From Spirosoma radiotolerans (GTDB lineage: Bacteria > Bacteroidota > Bacteroidia > Cytophagales > Spirosomataceae), in contig NZ_CP010429.1 in assembly GCF_000974425.1 (NCBI RefSeq), forward strand, positions 1,178,001 to 1,242,000: DNA of 64,000 nucleotides. The letters are read 5' to 3'. The notes beneath the pieces were generated by a model, which worked only from the letters and a program-made list of their open reading frames with translations, did no database searches and was not told the origin of the DNA. This document shows, one piece after another, positions 8,851 through 17,069 of this stretch (the first letter of the stretch is position 1; each line of letters opens with the position of its first letter). Both the position numbers and the translations under genes were made by a program.

Positions 8851-8880
8851 TTTGGTTTTATCAAAACCGTTTTACATTTG
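8851..8880 (+). promoter_or_regulatory. Bacteroidota-type promoter
   Basis: TTTG (8851-8854) and an exact -7 box TACATTTG (8873-8880) are 18 nt apart, close to the family spacing of about 19. The -7 box ends only 4 nt before the ATG at 8885, so the transcript should have almost no leader. Confidence 0.7.
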
Positions 8881-8884
8881 TCTC

Positions 8885-10885
8885 ATGTCAACCTCCATCG
8901 AAACGCTTCAAGCCGATTGGTATCAGCAATACGCTGCGTATACAGAGGCCTATCAATCGGGTCGTTTGTCGTTTATAGCCAACCTGTTGCCGCAAACGGC
9001 TGTGCAGTTTTCGGTGTATCAAACGCTGGAAATTCTGCATAAACGACTTGGTCATGAAACGCTTCGCCGGGCGTTGGACCCGGCCGAAACGCTGGATAGT
9101 CCTGCCCAGATCTATTCGGATGGTTCATGGCTGAAACGCAGTAATATGGTTGGGGTGAATGTTCGTACCCTGGGCTCCTTCTGGAAAGTGATTACCTATG
9201 TACTGACCTTACCCGCCAGTCACGACAGTATCCATTTGCTGCCCATCTGGGAGCCGGGAGTCGTCGGGAGTTTGTATGGCATGGTGAGCTGGCAAATCAA
9301 TCCAGAGTTTTTTGATGTCGAACTGGCTCGTTTTGTCCCCGGCCTCGACTCCGTCGAAAAACAACTGAAGGTAGTCACCAACCTGCTTCACGCCATGGGG
9401 CGAACTGTGGGCATGGACGTGATTCCGCATACCGATCGCTTTTCGGAGATGGTGCTGGCATCGCCATCGTTATTCGAGTGGGTGCAACGCGACGAAAAGG
9501 GCGGGAACCCGACTACGTTACTGGATCACTCGAGCCTGGTGTATCGCTACGTAGAGGAAGCGATCTGGCAATTTCTTAAGTTCCGTGGAGCTGCCGATGG
9601 AACTCCTTTAACCTTCACCAAAGACGCTTTCTTTGCAACGACTTCGACGGTTGGTGTACCCGGACTGACCGATGATCAGCGCCAGCGGATTCTATTCGGA
9701 TTGCCGAATGATTATAACGGTCGGCTGACCAGACGGCTGGGCCTGATCCGTCACCTCACCGCGCAGGGGCTGGAGACGCTGCCCATGACCATGGCGCCCC
9801 CGTACCGTGGTTTACACATCGATGCGGACGACTTTACGACGGACGATTTTGGGCAAATCTGGTACCAGTATGCCTTCGATAAGCCTCAGCAAATGTCGCG
9901 GGTGTTCGGGCCGCTGGCGCGGTACCGTTTTTACGAATCGAAGGACAATAATGAGCATTGGGAACTTGACTTCGATCGGCCCAATCTGCCTGCCTGGAAT
10001 TACATCTGCCGGAAGGTGAAAGACTGCCAGCAGAAATATAACTTCGACTTTATGCGGGGTGATATGGCCCATGTGCAGCTTCGTCCGTCGGGCGTTCCGG
10101 CCAATCCCGATGCGTTTTATGATCCCTTACAGGCCATAAAAAAATACGTACAGGCGAGTGGCGTTCCGTATTATGCATTTTTTGCCGAAACCTTTCTGGC
10201 TCCGCCCGACACAATGGGTTATGGCGACGAACTCGATCATCTGGAGGCCATCGAAGCTGATTCGACCCTGGGCGATTTGCAATCGCTTGTCGTGGGCTCG
10301 CCGGAATTCCGTCGGCAGTTTGCCACTTATGTCGATCACCTCAAAACGCGTCGGTTTGCGCCTAACTTTACCGTGATGACTGCCGATAAGGACGACCCAA
10401 GGTTCGATGCGTTTTATCGCACCGGTAATCTGTTTCGTTATTTCACGGCACTGTTTTTAACAGACATGCCCAGCTACGTCGGGCTGGGTTTCGAAGTGCG
10501 GAATCGGCACGAAAAACGGGGACTCAACGAAGAGTACACAAAACTCTATGTTTTTCAGATTGAAGACGACCGCCAGCCCGACAAGGTAACGCATGGCCCG
10601 TTTATCTGGGGACAAAATGCGGAACAATTTGCAGCTATCGGCCGAATGCGGGTTTTTGCGGAAAGTATCTGGTCTGCTATTGCCGGTAAAGAAACCCGCT
10701 GGCTGGTTGGCCCGACGGATGGCAAGAGCTACATAGTCTGGACACACACCGAACCAACCGGGTATACCTTTGTGGCCAGTATGACTGGCGATTTACCAAA
10801 AACCGGCTTGGGACTTGTGCCTGGCGAAGTGGTTTTTGAGGAAGCAGGCTGTCAGGTTTATCAATTGCCGAAGCTACGTGATTAG
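8885..10885 (+). CDS. GH13-like glycoside hydrolase or glucosyl-transferring enzyme
   Basis: The frame extends upstream to a TTG at 8831, but the ATG at 8885 starts the natural protein (MSTSIETLQADWYQQY, 666 residues) and sits just after a promoter. The order of motifs fits an alpha-amylase-superfamily barrel: HLLPIWEPG, then DVIPHTDRF (region I), then RGD with Arg391 and Asp393 (FDFMRGDMAHVQLRP, region II nucleophile), then FAETFLAP with Glu435 (region III acid/base), then FLTDMPSYVG. The last 90 residues look like a beta domain. There is no signal peptide, so it should be cytoplasmic. It has long inserts and weak similarity to textbook GH13, and I cannot name the substrate. No other sugar-metabolism gene is adjacent. 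Confidence 0.72.
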   Translation: MSTSIETLQADWYQQYAAYTEAYQSGRLSFIANLLPQTAVQFSVYQTLEILHKRLGHETLRRALDPAETLDSPAQIYSDGSWLKRSNMVGVNVRTLGSFWKVITYVLTLPASHDSIHLLPIWEPGVVGSLYGMVSWQINPEFFDVELARFVPGLDSVEKQLKVVTNLLHAMGRTVGMDVIPHTDRFSEMVLASPSLFEWVQRDEKGGNPTTLLDHSSLVYRYVEEAIWQFLKFRGAADGTPLTFTKDAFFATTSTVGVPGLTDDQRQRILFGLPNDYNGRLTRRLGLIRHLTAQGLETLPMTMAPPYRGLHIDADDFTTDDFGQIWYQYAFDKPQQMSRVFGPLARYRFYESKDNNEHWELDFDRPNLPAWNYICRKVKDCQQKYNFDFMRGDMAHVQLRPSGVPANPDAFYDPLQAIKKYVQASGVPYYAFFAETFLAPPDTMGYGDELDHLEAIEADSTLGDLQSLVVGSPEFRRQFATYVDHLKTRRFAPNFTVMTADKDDPRFDAFYRTGNLFRYFTALFLTDMPSYVGLGFEVRNRHEKRGLNEEYTKLYVFQIEDDRQPDKVTHGPFIWGQNAEQFAAIGRMRVFAESIWSAIAGKETRWLVGPTDGKSYIVWTHTEPTGYTFVASMTGDLPKTGLGLVPGEVVFEEAGCQVYQLPKLRD

Positions 10886-10895
10886 TTTATACTCC

Positions 10896-10920
10896 GTGGG
10901 CCGTGAGGACACGGTCCAAG
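10896..10920. repeat. Third copy of the CCGTG-AGGA-CACGG hairpin
   Basis: GGGCCGTG pairs with CACGGTCC (seven Watson-Crick pairs and one G-T) around loop AGGA, 12 nt after the stop of the GH13-like gene. It matches the hairpins at 2233-2256 and 2271-2300 in core, loop size and position near a gene end. Confidence 0.7.
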
Positions 10921-11023
10921 GAAAAACCTTCTTCTTACCCCGGAGAGTTATCTCAACAAAAAGTTGATGAATGGCGGATGCTTTATTAAGCCAAATGCCA
11001 TCGCTTGAGTGTACCTTTACTAC

Positions 11024-12049
11024 ATGAATCGCAACGTACTTGACGGTCTTAACTTCGCTTCTAAACTAACGCCCAAACGCATCGCCAATGCGCTGAAGGT
11101 GGTGTATAGTTATTATGAGTCCCGGCGAACGGGGAAAGCCACGCACCGGGGCTTACCCATGTCGGTCTCATTCGAGCCAACGACTTCCTGCAACCTGCGC
11201 TGTCCGGAGTGCCCCAGCGGATTACGATCCTTTACCCGCCCAACCGGAATGCTGGGCGAAGAGCTTTACAAGCGAACCATCGACGAGCTGCACGAAACTC
11301 TACTTTATCTGATTTTCTACTTTCAGGGCGAACCTTACCTGCACCCTCAATTTCTGGAACTGGTACGCTATGCTACAGATCGTAATATTTATACGGCGAC
11401 CAGTACTAATGCACACTATCTAACGGATGCCAACGCCCGTAAAACGGTAGAATCGGGCCTGGATCGCCTGATTATATCGATTGATGGCACCACGCAGGAC
11501 GTGTATGAGCAATATCGGGTAGGTGGGAAGCTGGAGAAAGTGCTGGAGGGTACAAAAAATATTATTCGCTGGAAAAAAGAGCTCAAGTCGCGCACTCCAC
11601 ATGTGGTCTTTCAATTTCTCGTTGTGAAGCCCAACGAGCACCAGATTGCTGAAGTGAACAAACTGGCCCGCGAACTGGGTGTTGACGAAGTGGGGTTGAA
11701 AACGGCTCAGATTTACGAGTACGAGCATGGCTCCGACCTGATACCGACCCTGGATAAGTATAGCCGGTATGCGCCACAAGCCGACGGGACGTATCGAATC
11801 AAAAACGGCTTTGGTGATCACTGCTGGAAGATGTGGCATTCCTGCGTCATTACCTGGGATGGACTCGTTGTTCCCTGCTGCTTCGATAAAGACGCCCACC
11901 ATCGACTCGGCGACCTCCAGACCGAATCCTTCGCTGACCTTTGGCAAGGTGCGGCCTACACCGATTTCCGCCAGACCTTACTCCGGTCCCGCTCCGAGAT
12001 CGATATGTGCCGCAACTGTACAGAAGGCACCAAGGTCTGGGCTGACTAA
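11024..12049 (+). CDS. Radical SAM protein with SPASM domain
   Basis: A frame is open from GTG at 11009, but ATG 11024 is preferred (341 residues). The radical SAM cluster motif CxxxCxxC is Cys56, Cys60 and Cys63 (CNLRCPEC). Next come FYFQGEPYLHPQF (the GGE-like SAM contact) and IISIDG. The C-terminal SPASM region has Cys in DHCWKMWHSCVITWDGLVVP, CCFDKDAHHRLGDL and MCRNC, enough for one or two auxiliary iron-sulfur clusters. SPASM enzymes mature peptides, modify sugars or oxidise enzymes. No precursor peptide or sulfatase is seen next to it, so the target is unknown. A 39-nt-arm inverted repeat begins inside its stop codon. Confidence 0.9.
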   Translation: MNRNVLDGLNFASKLTPKRIANALKVVYSYYESRRTGKATHRGLPMSVSFEPTTSCNLRCPECPSGLRSFTRPTGMLGEELYKRTIDELHETLLYLIFYFQGEPYLHPQFLELVRYATDRNIYTATSTNAHYLTDANARKTVESGLDRLIISIDGTTQDVYEQYRVGGKLEKVLEGTKNIIRWKKELKSRTPHVVFQFLVVKPNEHQIAEVNKLARELGVDEVGLKTAQIYEYEHGSDLIPTLDKYSRYAPQADGTYRIKNGFGDHCWKMWHSCVITWDGLVVPCCFDKDAHHRLGDLQTESFADLWQGAAYTDFRQTLLRSRSEIDMCRNCTEGTKVWAD

Positions 12050-12139
12050 AAAGTAAAGAGCGAATGAGTGAAAGAGCGAAAAAGTGGAGTCAAGTTTAGA
12101 CACTCATTCGCTCATTCACTCATTCGCTCTTTACTTTTT
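12048..12139. repeat. Inverted repeat with 39-nt arms beginning in a stop codon
   Basis: The left arm (12048-12086) starts with the last two bases of the TAA stop of the radical SAM gene, and pairs with 12101-12139 at 36 of 39 positions around a 14-nt loop. The arms are built from short words such as GAATGAGTGAA and GAGCGAA. A T-run at the end of the right arm would allow termination on the plus strand. Confidence 0.85.
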
Positions 12140-12177
12140 GTGAAACATTCCGTGAAACAGTTCTTGCTTTCGTGAAA
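12140..12177 (+). promoter_or_regulatory. Three GTGAAA direct repeats upstream of parA (candidate ParB half-sites)
   Basis: GTGAAACA occurs at 12140-12147 and 12152-12159, and GTGAAAAC at 12172-12179. GTGAAACA is exactly one half of the widespread parS palindrome TGTTTCACGTGAAACA. The copies are direct repeats, not a palindrome, and the third falls in the promoter spacer. Binding of ParB here is a hypothesis. Confidence 0.45.
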
Positions 12178-12194
12178 ACTAACCGGCATCTTTG
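12164..12194 (+). promoter_or_regulatory. Probable parA promoter
   Basis: TTG (12164-12166) and CATCTTTG (12187-12194, 7 of 8 to the TAnnTTTG consensus) are 20 nt apart. The predicted start of transcription is about 15 nt before the parA ATG. Confidence 0.5.
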
Positions 12195-12214
12195 AACCTG
12201 CATCGTACAGAGCC

Positions 12215-12997
12215 ATGGGTAAAGTCATTGCTATCGCCAACCAAAAAGGGGGCGTCGGTAAAACCACAACAACAATCAACCTGGCCGCCAGTTTGGCCGC
12301 CCTCGAATTTCAGACGCTCATTGTTGATGCTGATCCACAGGCGAATTCCACGTCAGGGCTCGGCTACAATCCGAAAGAAATCGAGAACAGTATTTACGAA
12401 TGTATGGTTGAGGGCGTTCGCCCTCAGGATGCTATTATTCAGACCGATTTTCCGAATCTGGATTTGCTGCCATCACATATCGACCTCGTTGGGGCCGAAA
12501 TCGAGATGATCAACCTCCAGAATCGGGAGGATAAAATGAAAACGACGCTCGACAGCATTCGCGACGAGTACGATTTCATTATCATCGACTGCTCGCCATC
12601 ACTTGGTCTGATTACAATTAACAGCCTGACTGCGGCCGATTCGGTGATCATTCCGGTTCAGTGCGAATATTTCGCCCTGGAAGGTCTGGGTAAACTGCTC
12701 AATACCATTAAGATTATTCAATCGAGACTCAATACGCATTTGGCGATTGAGGGTATTCTGCTGACGATGTACGACCTGCGCGTTCGGCTATCCAATCAGG
12801 TCGTTGGTGAGGTCACAAGCCATTTCCAGCAAATGGTTTTTAGTACCATCATTCCGCGTAACATTCGGCTGAGCGAATCGCCCAGCTTTGGCGTACCTGC
12901 TCTGGCGCAGGATGCCGACAGCAAAGGAGCCGTCAGTTACCTGAATCTGGCTCGCGAAATTCTGATTAAGAATGGCATGATGCCACAGGAAGCTTAA
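12215..12997 (+). CDS. parA: ParA/Soj chromosome-partitioning ATPase
   Basis: A 260-residue deviant-Walker ATPase. The Walker A motif KGGVGKTT is at 11-18 with the signature Lys11, followed by [10 protein letters not shown] (Walker A' region, about 38-47) and the Walker B-like FIIIDCSPS. There is no N-terminal helix-turn-helix, so it is of the short chromosomal Soj type. ParA binds DNA when loaded with ATP and is released by ParB, which drives origin separation. It is followed by parB after an 83-bp gap that contains a stem structure. The order parA-parB-DUF5683-dapB-lepB is a conserved Cytophagales cluster as far as I know. Confidence 0.97.
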   Translation: MGKVIAIANQKGGVGKTTTTINLAASLAALEFQTLIVDADPQANSTSGLGYNPKEIENSIYECMVEGVRPQDAIIQTDFPNLDLLPSHIDLVGAEIEMINLQNREDKMKTTLDSIRDEYDFIIIDCSPSLGLITINSLTAADSVIIPVQCEYFALEGLGKLLNTIKIIQSRLNTHLAIEGILLTMYDLRVRLSNQVVGEVTSHFQQMVFSTIIPRNIRLSESPSFGVPALAQDADSKGAVSYLNLAREILIKNGMMPQEA

Positions 12998-13002
12998 ATG
13001 AG

Positions 13003-13069
13003 GTATGATATATGCTATAGGGTGTATGCGCACAGGCACTCATACATATATCATACATCCTATAGCATA
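13003..13069. repeat. Interleaved inverted repeats between parA and parB
   Basis: Two stems overlap. 13003-13014 (GTATGATATATG) is exactly complementary to 13045-13056, and 13011-13028 pairs with 13052-13069 at 17 of 18. The same words appear in a different order on each side. The pair could switch between two folds, or reduce parB relative to parA. The first arm begins 5 nt after the parA stop. Confidence 0.65.
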
Positions 13070-13080
13070 CATCTTTACGT

Positions 13081-13995
13081 ATGGACAACACCAAAGCACC
13101 GAATAAGAAGATGATAGGATTGGGCCGCGGCTTGGGTGCCTTGTTGCACGATAGTGAATCGGTCAGTCGGCAATCGAAGCCGTCCCCATTTGAGTCGATC
13201 GGTACGATGACTGAAATCAGTTTGTCGTTGATTGAAACAAACCCTTTTCAGCCTCGAACGCGTTTCGATGAAGAAGCGCTGCTGGAACTGGCCGACTCAA
13301 TTCGGACACAAGGAATTATTCAACCCATTACGGTCCGTCAGTTAGGAAAGGAACGGTATCAGCTTATTGCGGGTGAACGGCGTCTGCAGGCTTCCAAAAT
13401 TGTTGGTCTGAGCCACATTCCAGCCTATGTCCGGACGGCCAATGACCAGCAAATGCTGGAAATGGCGTTGATCGAGAACATTCAGCGGGAAAACCTGAAT
13501 GCCATAGAAATTGCGCTCAGCTACCAGCGGCTCATTACCGAATGTAGCCTGAAGCAGGAGGAACTGGGTGAGCGGGTAGGTAAAAACCGCACAACCGTTA
13601 ACAACTACATCCGGCTGCTGAAGCTCCCGCCCGTCATTCAGGCGTCGCTGCGTGACAATCGTATTTCGATGGGCCATGCCCGCGCCATTATCAACATCGA
13701 AAATCCAGAAACACAAATACGGCTCTTTACCAGAGCTGTCGATGAAGAATGGTCGGTGCGGAAGGTTGAAGAAGCGGTTCGGAATTTATCCGATGATGCC
13801 AGCGAACTGGCCCCTACACGCAGCGTTACCCTGCCTAAGCAGGAAATGCGAAGCCTGCAGTTCAAGCTGTCTTCTATGTTCGGTACCCGCGTATCCATCA
13901 AAGCCGATGAGAAGCACAAGGGCGAAATAAAGATTCCGTTTACCTCTCAGGAAGAATTGGCCAAGATCCTGGAAGTACTGAACTCACAAGCATAA
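13081..13995 (+). CDS. parB: ParB chromosome-partitioning protein
   Basis: A 304-residue ParB/Spo0J. The N-terminus has the ParA-stimulating type sequence GLGRGLGALL (about 13-22). The CTPase domain carries NPFQPR (box I), AGERRLQASKI (box II with the GERR motif) and ENIQRENLNAIE (box III). A helix-turn-helix that reads parS follows (EELGERVGKNRTTVNNYIRLLKLP), then a C-terminal dimer domain. ParB loads at parS, slides as a CTP clamp and recruits SMC. No full parS palindrome is visible in the window, only half-sites in front of parA. Confidence 0.97.
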   Translation: MDNTKAPNKKMIGLGRGLGALLHDSESVSRQSKPSPFESIGTMTEISLSLIETNPFQPRTRFDEEALLELADSIRTQGIIQPITVRQLGKERYQLIAGERRLQASKIVGLSHIPAYVRTANDQQMLEMALIENIQRENLNAIEIALSYQRLITECSLKQEELGERVGKNRTTVNNYIRLLKLPPVIQASLRDNRISMGHARAIINIENPETQIRLFTRAVDEEWSVRKVEEAVRNLSDDASELAPTRSVTLPKQEMRSLQFKLSSMFGTRVSIKADEKHKGEIKIPFTSQEELAKILEVLNSQA

Positions 13996-14024
13996 CTCTG
14001 TTAAATTACCTTAAAAGGTGAACG

Positions 14025-14054
14025 AACGGCCCGAAAAATAGGTCACGGGCCGTT
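14025..14054 (+). terminator. Short GC-rich hairpin after parB
   Basis: AACGGCCCG (14025-14033) pairs exactly with CGGGCCGTT (14046-14054) around a 12-nt loop, then GTTTGG. It may attenuate transcription into the next gene; the weak T-run argues against a strong terminator. Confidence 0.5.
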
Positions 14055-14062
14055 GTTTGGGC

Positions 14063-14911
14063 ATGAAGCAGTCTTTCTTCTTACTGATAATCACCCTGCT
14101 GTTCTGCTTGCCCATCGCTACCGCGTTTGCGCAACGGCCGGCTATTCGCCCGGCCCCAACGCCAGCCGCTATTGATTCGAGCCGAACAGGGGAGTCAGCC
14201 TTTGACACCATTCCGTCAACGATACGCCGTAACGGTGTTCAGATTCAGGTTGGGAAATCAGTGCTGACAGACGATGATTCCACCTCGCTCGATACGCCCG
14301 ACACGGTGCAGGTATCGGCTAGGCAGGAAGCTAAAATCCACAAGATCATCCCGAAAAAGGCGACAATGCGGTCGTTGGTGCTGCCTGGTTTAGGACAGGC
14401 CTATAACCGGCAGTATTACAAAATACCGTTTATCTATGTTGGATTTGGGGTAATGGGCTATCTATTTGTCAAATACAGAGGCCTGGCTAAACAAGCCGAA
14501 ACGGGCTACCGACGTTTGCTTTATGGCGATAAAGTAGGCGATGGATTTAAGGCTGAACTCAACCCCACTCTATACCCGGATATCAGAGGACCTCTAATTA
14601 ACACGCCGGATCAGTACATTAAAGTAGAGGAGGTGTTAATTGGGGTAAGCCCGTTCAACGATAATAAAGTTGTTTTTCGAACGACGGCCAACGCCAAAAA
14701 TGCCTATGATACGTTTCGGCGTTATCGGGATCTGAACCTGCTTTTGTCCGGTGTTTTGTGGGCACTAAATATTGTTGAAGCCAATGTAGCCGCTCATCTG
14801 AAGACGTTTGATTTAACCGACGACATTTCGATGACCGTCGAACCCAATGTGCTACCTGCCCCTGGAATGGGTTTTATCCCGGCGGTTCGGGTGGCGTTTA
14901 CGTTTAAATGA
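14063..14911 (+). CDS. DUF5683 membrane protein
   Basis: The ATG at 14063 gives a 282-residue protein with a signal peptide (MKQSFFLLIITLLFCLPIATAFA). A proline- and serine-rich stretch follows to about residue 95. The family core is then KATMRSLVLPGLGQAYNRQYYKIPFIYVGFGVMGYLF (about 108-145), a hairpin of membrane segments like that of TM2-type proteins, with a second hydrophobic part LLLSGVLWALNIVEANVAAHL near 230-250. The DUF5683 family is restricted to Bacteroidota and commonly lies between parB and dapB. Function is not known; its place in this cluster suggests an envelope role. Confidence 0.88.
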   Translation: MKQSFFLLIITLLFCLPIATAFAQRPAIRPAPTPAAIDSSRTGESAFDTIPSTIRRNGVQIQVGKSVLTDDDSTSLDTPDTVQVSARQEAKIHKIIPKKATMRSLVLPGLGQAYNRQYYKIPFIYVGFGVMGYLFVKYRGLAKQAETGYRRLLYGDKVGDGFKAELNPTLYPDIRGPLINTPDQYIKVEEVLIGVSPFNDNKVVFRTTANAKNAYDTFRRYRDLNLLLSGVLWALNIVEANVAAHLKTFDLTDDISMTVEPNVLPAPGMGFIPAVRVAFTFK

Positions 14912-14915
14912 CTGG

Positions 14916-14980
14916 GTTTGTAGTTTACGGTTGGCTGACGCAGGTACACTGGGCGCGTCAGCCAACCGTAAACTACAAAC
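14916..14980. repeat. Perfect inverted repeat with 26-nt arms before dapB
   Basis: 14916-14941 and 14955-14980 are exact reverse complements around a 13-nt loop. The left arm starts 4 nt after the DUF5683 stop. The words GTTTACGG and CCGTAAAC recur here (again at 14981-14987), as they do near 2190, 2308 and 43241. The dapB start codon follows 18 nt later. Confidence 0.85.
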
Positions 14981-14998
14981 CGTAAACCCCAACACCAA

Positions 14999-15733
14999 GT
15001 GAATATTCTTCTGCTGGGTTATGGCAAAATGGGTAAAACGATTGAGCAGATTTTGCTTGAGCGAGGACACCAGATTGCAGCCCGAATCGATGCGAACAAC
15101 CACGCTGAGTTAACCAACCTTGCCTCCGACGCCGTCGACGTCGTTATTGAATTCAGCTCACCCGAGTCGGCAGCCGAAAACATTACCTATTGCCTGGAAC
15201 GTGGCTGGCCGGTCGTTTGTGGTACAACGGGCTGGCTGAACCGCCGGGCCGACATTGAAGAATTTTGTAAAACCAGAAAAGGCGCGTTTTTTTATGCCTC
15301 TAACTACAGCATTGGCGTTAATCTGTTTTTTCGACTGAATAAAGTCCTGGCGCAGTTCATGCGGAAATATCCGTCTTATCATGTGTCAATGACAGAAATT
15401 CACCATACAGAAAAGAAAGACGCGCCCAGCGGAACCGCCATCACTCTGGCCGAGGGTGTTATGGAACAGCTGGCTAGCAAACGCCGTTGGATTAGTAACG
15501 AAGCGGGTCATGCGCCACAGCCGGTAGGCGAAGATGCTATTGAAATTCAGTCGTTTCGTGAAGGTGCCGTGCCGGGTACGCATACGGTTCGCTACGACTC
15601 TGACGTTGACCAGATTGAGATCTCGCATGTGGCACACAGTCGGCAGGGCTTTGCTTTAGGCGCTGTTGTGGCGGCTGAATGGCTCGTTGGTCGTGAGGGT
15701 ATATTCGGGATGGATGACCTGTTGGGGAATTGA
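14999..15733 (+). CDS. dapB: 4-hydroxy-tetrahydrodipicolinate reductase
   Basis: DapB reduces the product of DapA to tetrahydrodipicolinate, on the way to lysine and diaminopimelate for peptidoglycan. The 244-residue protein starts at GTG 14999 (no ATG fits). It has the short nucleotide loop GYGKMG (7-12), VVCGTTGW, the catalytic segment EIHHTEKKDAPSGTA with the His-His-x-x-Lys pattern and DAPSGT, and a C-terminus GAVVAAEWL. It is shorter than the E. coli enzyme, as is common in Bacteroidota. It sits between DUF5683 and lepB and is probably co-transcribed with them despite the hairpin. Confidence 0.96.
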   Translation: MNILLLGYGKMGKTIEQILLERGHQIAARIDANNHAELTNLASDAVDVVIEFSSPESAAENITYCLERGWPVVCGTTGWLNRRADIEEFCKTRKGAFFYASNYSIGVNLFFRLNKVLAQFMRKYPSYHVSMTEIHHTEKKDAPSGTAITLAEGVMEQLASKRRWISNEAGHAPQPVGEDAIEIQSFREGAVPGTHTVRYDSDVDQIEISHVAHSRQGFALGAVVAAEWLVGREGIFGMDDLLGN

Positions 15734-15844
15734 ATGATGAGCGGTTAGCTAAAAACCAGTTCATCTTCGTAATTTCGTAGCAAATCGTGCATAGTCCGAC
15801 AACCCATTCATAATTTATCATTTATCATTCATCATTCAGTAAAC

Positions 15845-17017
15845 GTGTCAGTAACTCAAACGAAGGCCGAAACTAGACCGGCTAAAGCCAGGAAATCGCC
15901 CATTCGGGAATGGTTCGATTCCGTTCTGTTTGCCGTTGTCGCGGCCACGCTTATCCGCTGGTTGTTTATGGAAGCCTTCACGATTCCAACGCCATCGATG
16001 GAAAATAGCCTGATGGTAGGCGATTTCCTGTTTGTGAGTAAGTTGCATTATGGCACCCGCACACCTCGTACACCATTGCAGGTACCGCTGACGCATCAGA
16101 AAATATGGGGAACCAACATTCCGTCTTATAGCACGGCTATTCAATTGCCTTCTTATAGGTTACCGGGTTTCACCCATGTAAAAAATGGAGACGTGGTCGT
16201 GTTTAACGTACCACCCAAATACCTGAACGACAATATCGACTACCCCGTTGATCTAAAAACGAACTACATCAAGCGGTGTATCGGTATTCCCGGCGATGTA
16301 CTTGAGGTTCGGCAACGCGAGGTGTTCATCAATGGAAAGCCGTTTCCAACGCCACCCCGTTCGGAGCAGAAATACTTTATCAAAACGACCGAAGTCCTCG
16401 ACGCAACGTTCTTTCGTAAGTACGACATTGTGAACGATTACCGCGACCCAAGTCAGCCAACCGAGAACTGGAAACCGCTGGAGCAATATAACGATTCGAC
16501 TAAAACCTCGGTTATGGTCGGCTATAGCGTTAACACGACGCAGGACGTCATTGCTAAATTCAAAAGCTTTGATTTTGTGAAAGGCGTTGAACCCATGTCC
16601 GATAAGCCGGGCGAGATGGCGCCAATGATTTATGGTACGCCAACGTTTAAATGGAATCACGACAACTTCGGCCCAATCACGATTCCGAAAAAGGGAGCGA
16701 CTATTCAACTCAATGCACAGACGATTGCTCTTTACGGCCCGGTCATTCAGTTGTATGAAGACAACGAAAAAGTAGAGGTAGCGCCGGATGTAATCAAAAT
16801 TGGCGGGCAGCCTATTACGTCATACACCTTCAAGCAGGACTACTATTTTATGATGGGCGATAACCGCGACAACTCGCTCGACTCCCGTTTCTGGGGGTTT
16901 GTCCCCGAAGACCATATTGTGGGCAAGGCCGTGTTTGTCTGGATGTCGCTGGACCCGAACCCGGCCAATGCCTGGAATAAAATCCGCTGGAACCGACTGT
17001 TCAGAACGATTGACTAA
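15845..17017 (+). CDS. lepB: Signal peptidase I
   Basis: Membrane serine protease that removes signal peptides after Sec export. The start is GTG 15845; the next ATG would remove the membrane anchor. The anchor is about residues 24-44 and is followed by the catalytic Ser51 ([17 protein letters not shown]). The general base is Lys143 ([12 protein letters not shown]). Conserved boxes end with [17 protein letters not shown] near 335. At 390 residues it is longer than the E. coli form because of a central insertion (about 170-290), a usual trait in this phylum. It is the last gene of the cluster, with a long hairpin 3 nt after the stop. Confidence 0.96.
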   Translation: MSVTQTKAETRPAKARKSPIREWFDSVLFAVVAATLIRWLFMEAFTIPTPSMENSLMVGDFLFVSKLHYGTRTPRTPLQVPLTHQKIWGTNIPSYSTAIQLPSYRLPGFTHVKNGDVVVFNVPPKYLNDNIDYPVDLKTNYIKRCIGIPGDVLEVRQREVFINGKPFPTPPRSEQKYFIKTTEVLDATFFRKYDIVNDYRDPSQPTENWKPLEQYNDSTKTSVMVGYSVNTTQDVIAKFKSFDFVKGVEPMSDKPGEMAPMIYGTPTFKWNHDNFGPITIPKKGATIQLNAQTIALYGPVIQLYEDNEKVEVAPDVIKIGGQPITSYTFKQDYYFMMGDNRDNSLDSRFWGFVPEDHIVGKAVFVWMSLDPNPANAWNKIRWNRLFRTID

Positions 17018-17020
17018 TGA

Positions 17021-17064
17021 CTAAATGAAACAGGCGGGCCAAATGGCCCGCCTGTTTCATTTAG
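17021..17064. terminator. Perfect 20-bp hairpin between lepB and ung
   Basis: 17021-17040 and 17045-17064 are exact reverse complements around the loop AAAT. The arms begin 3 nt after the lepB stop and end 5 nt from the ung stop. It is GC-rich near the loop and A/T-rich at both feet, as expected of a bidirectional terminator. Confidence 0.88.
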
Positions 17065-17069
17065 ATACT

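Noticed and set aside
11024..12049. A ribosomal peptide (RiPP) gene cluster around the radical SAM/SPASM protein
   Set aside because: The gaps on both sides were read for a short precursor gene and none was found; the neighbours are a GH13-like enzyme and parA.
12140..12180. A complete parS site
   Set aside because: The GTGAAACA copies are in the same orientation; no TGTTTCAC partner is next to any of them.
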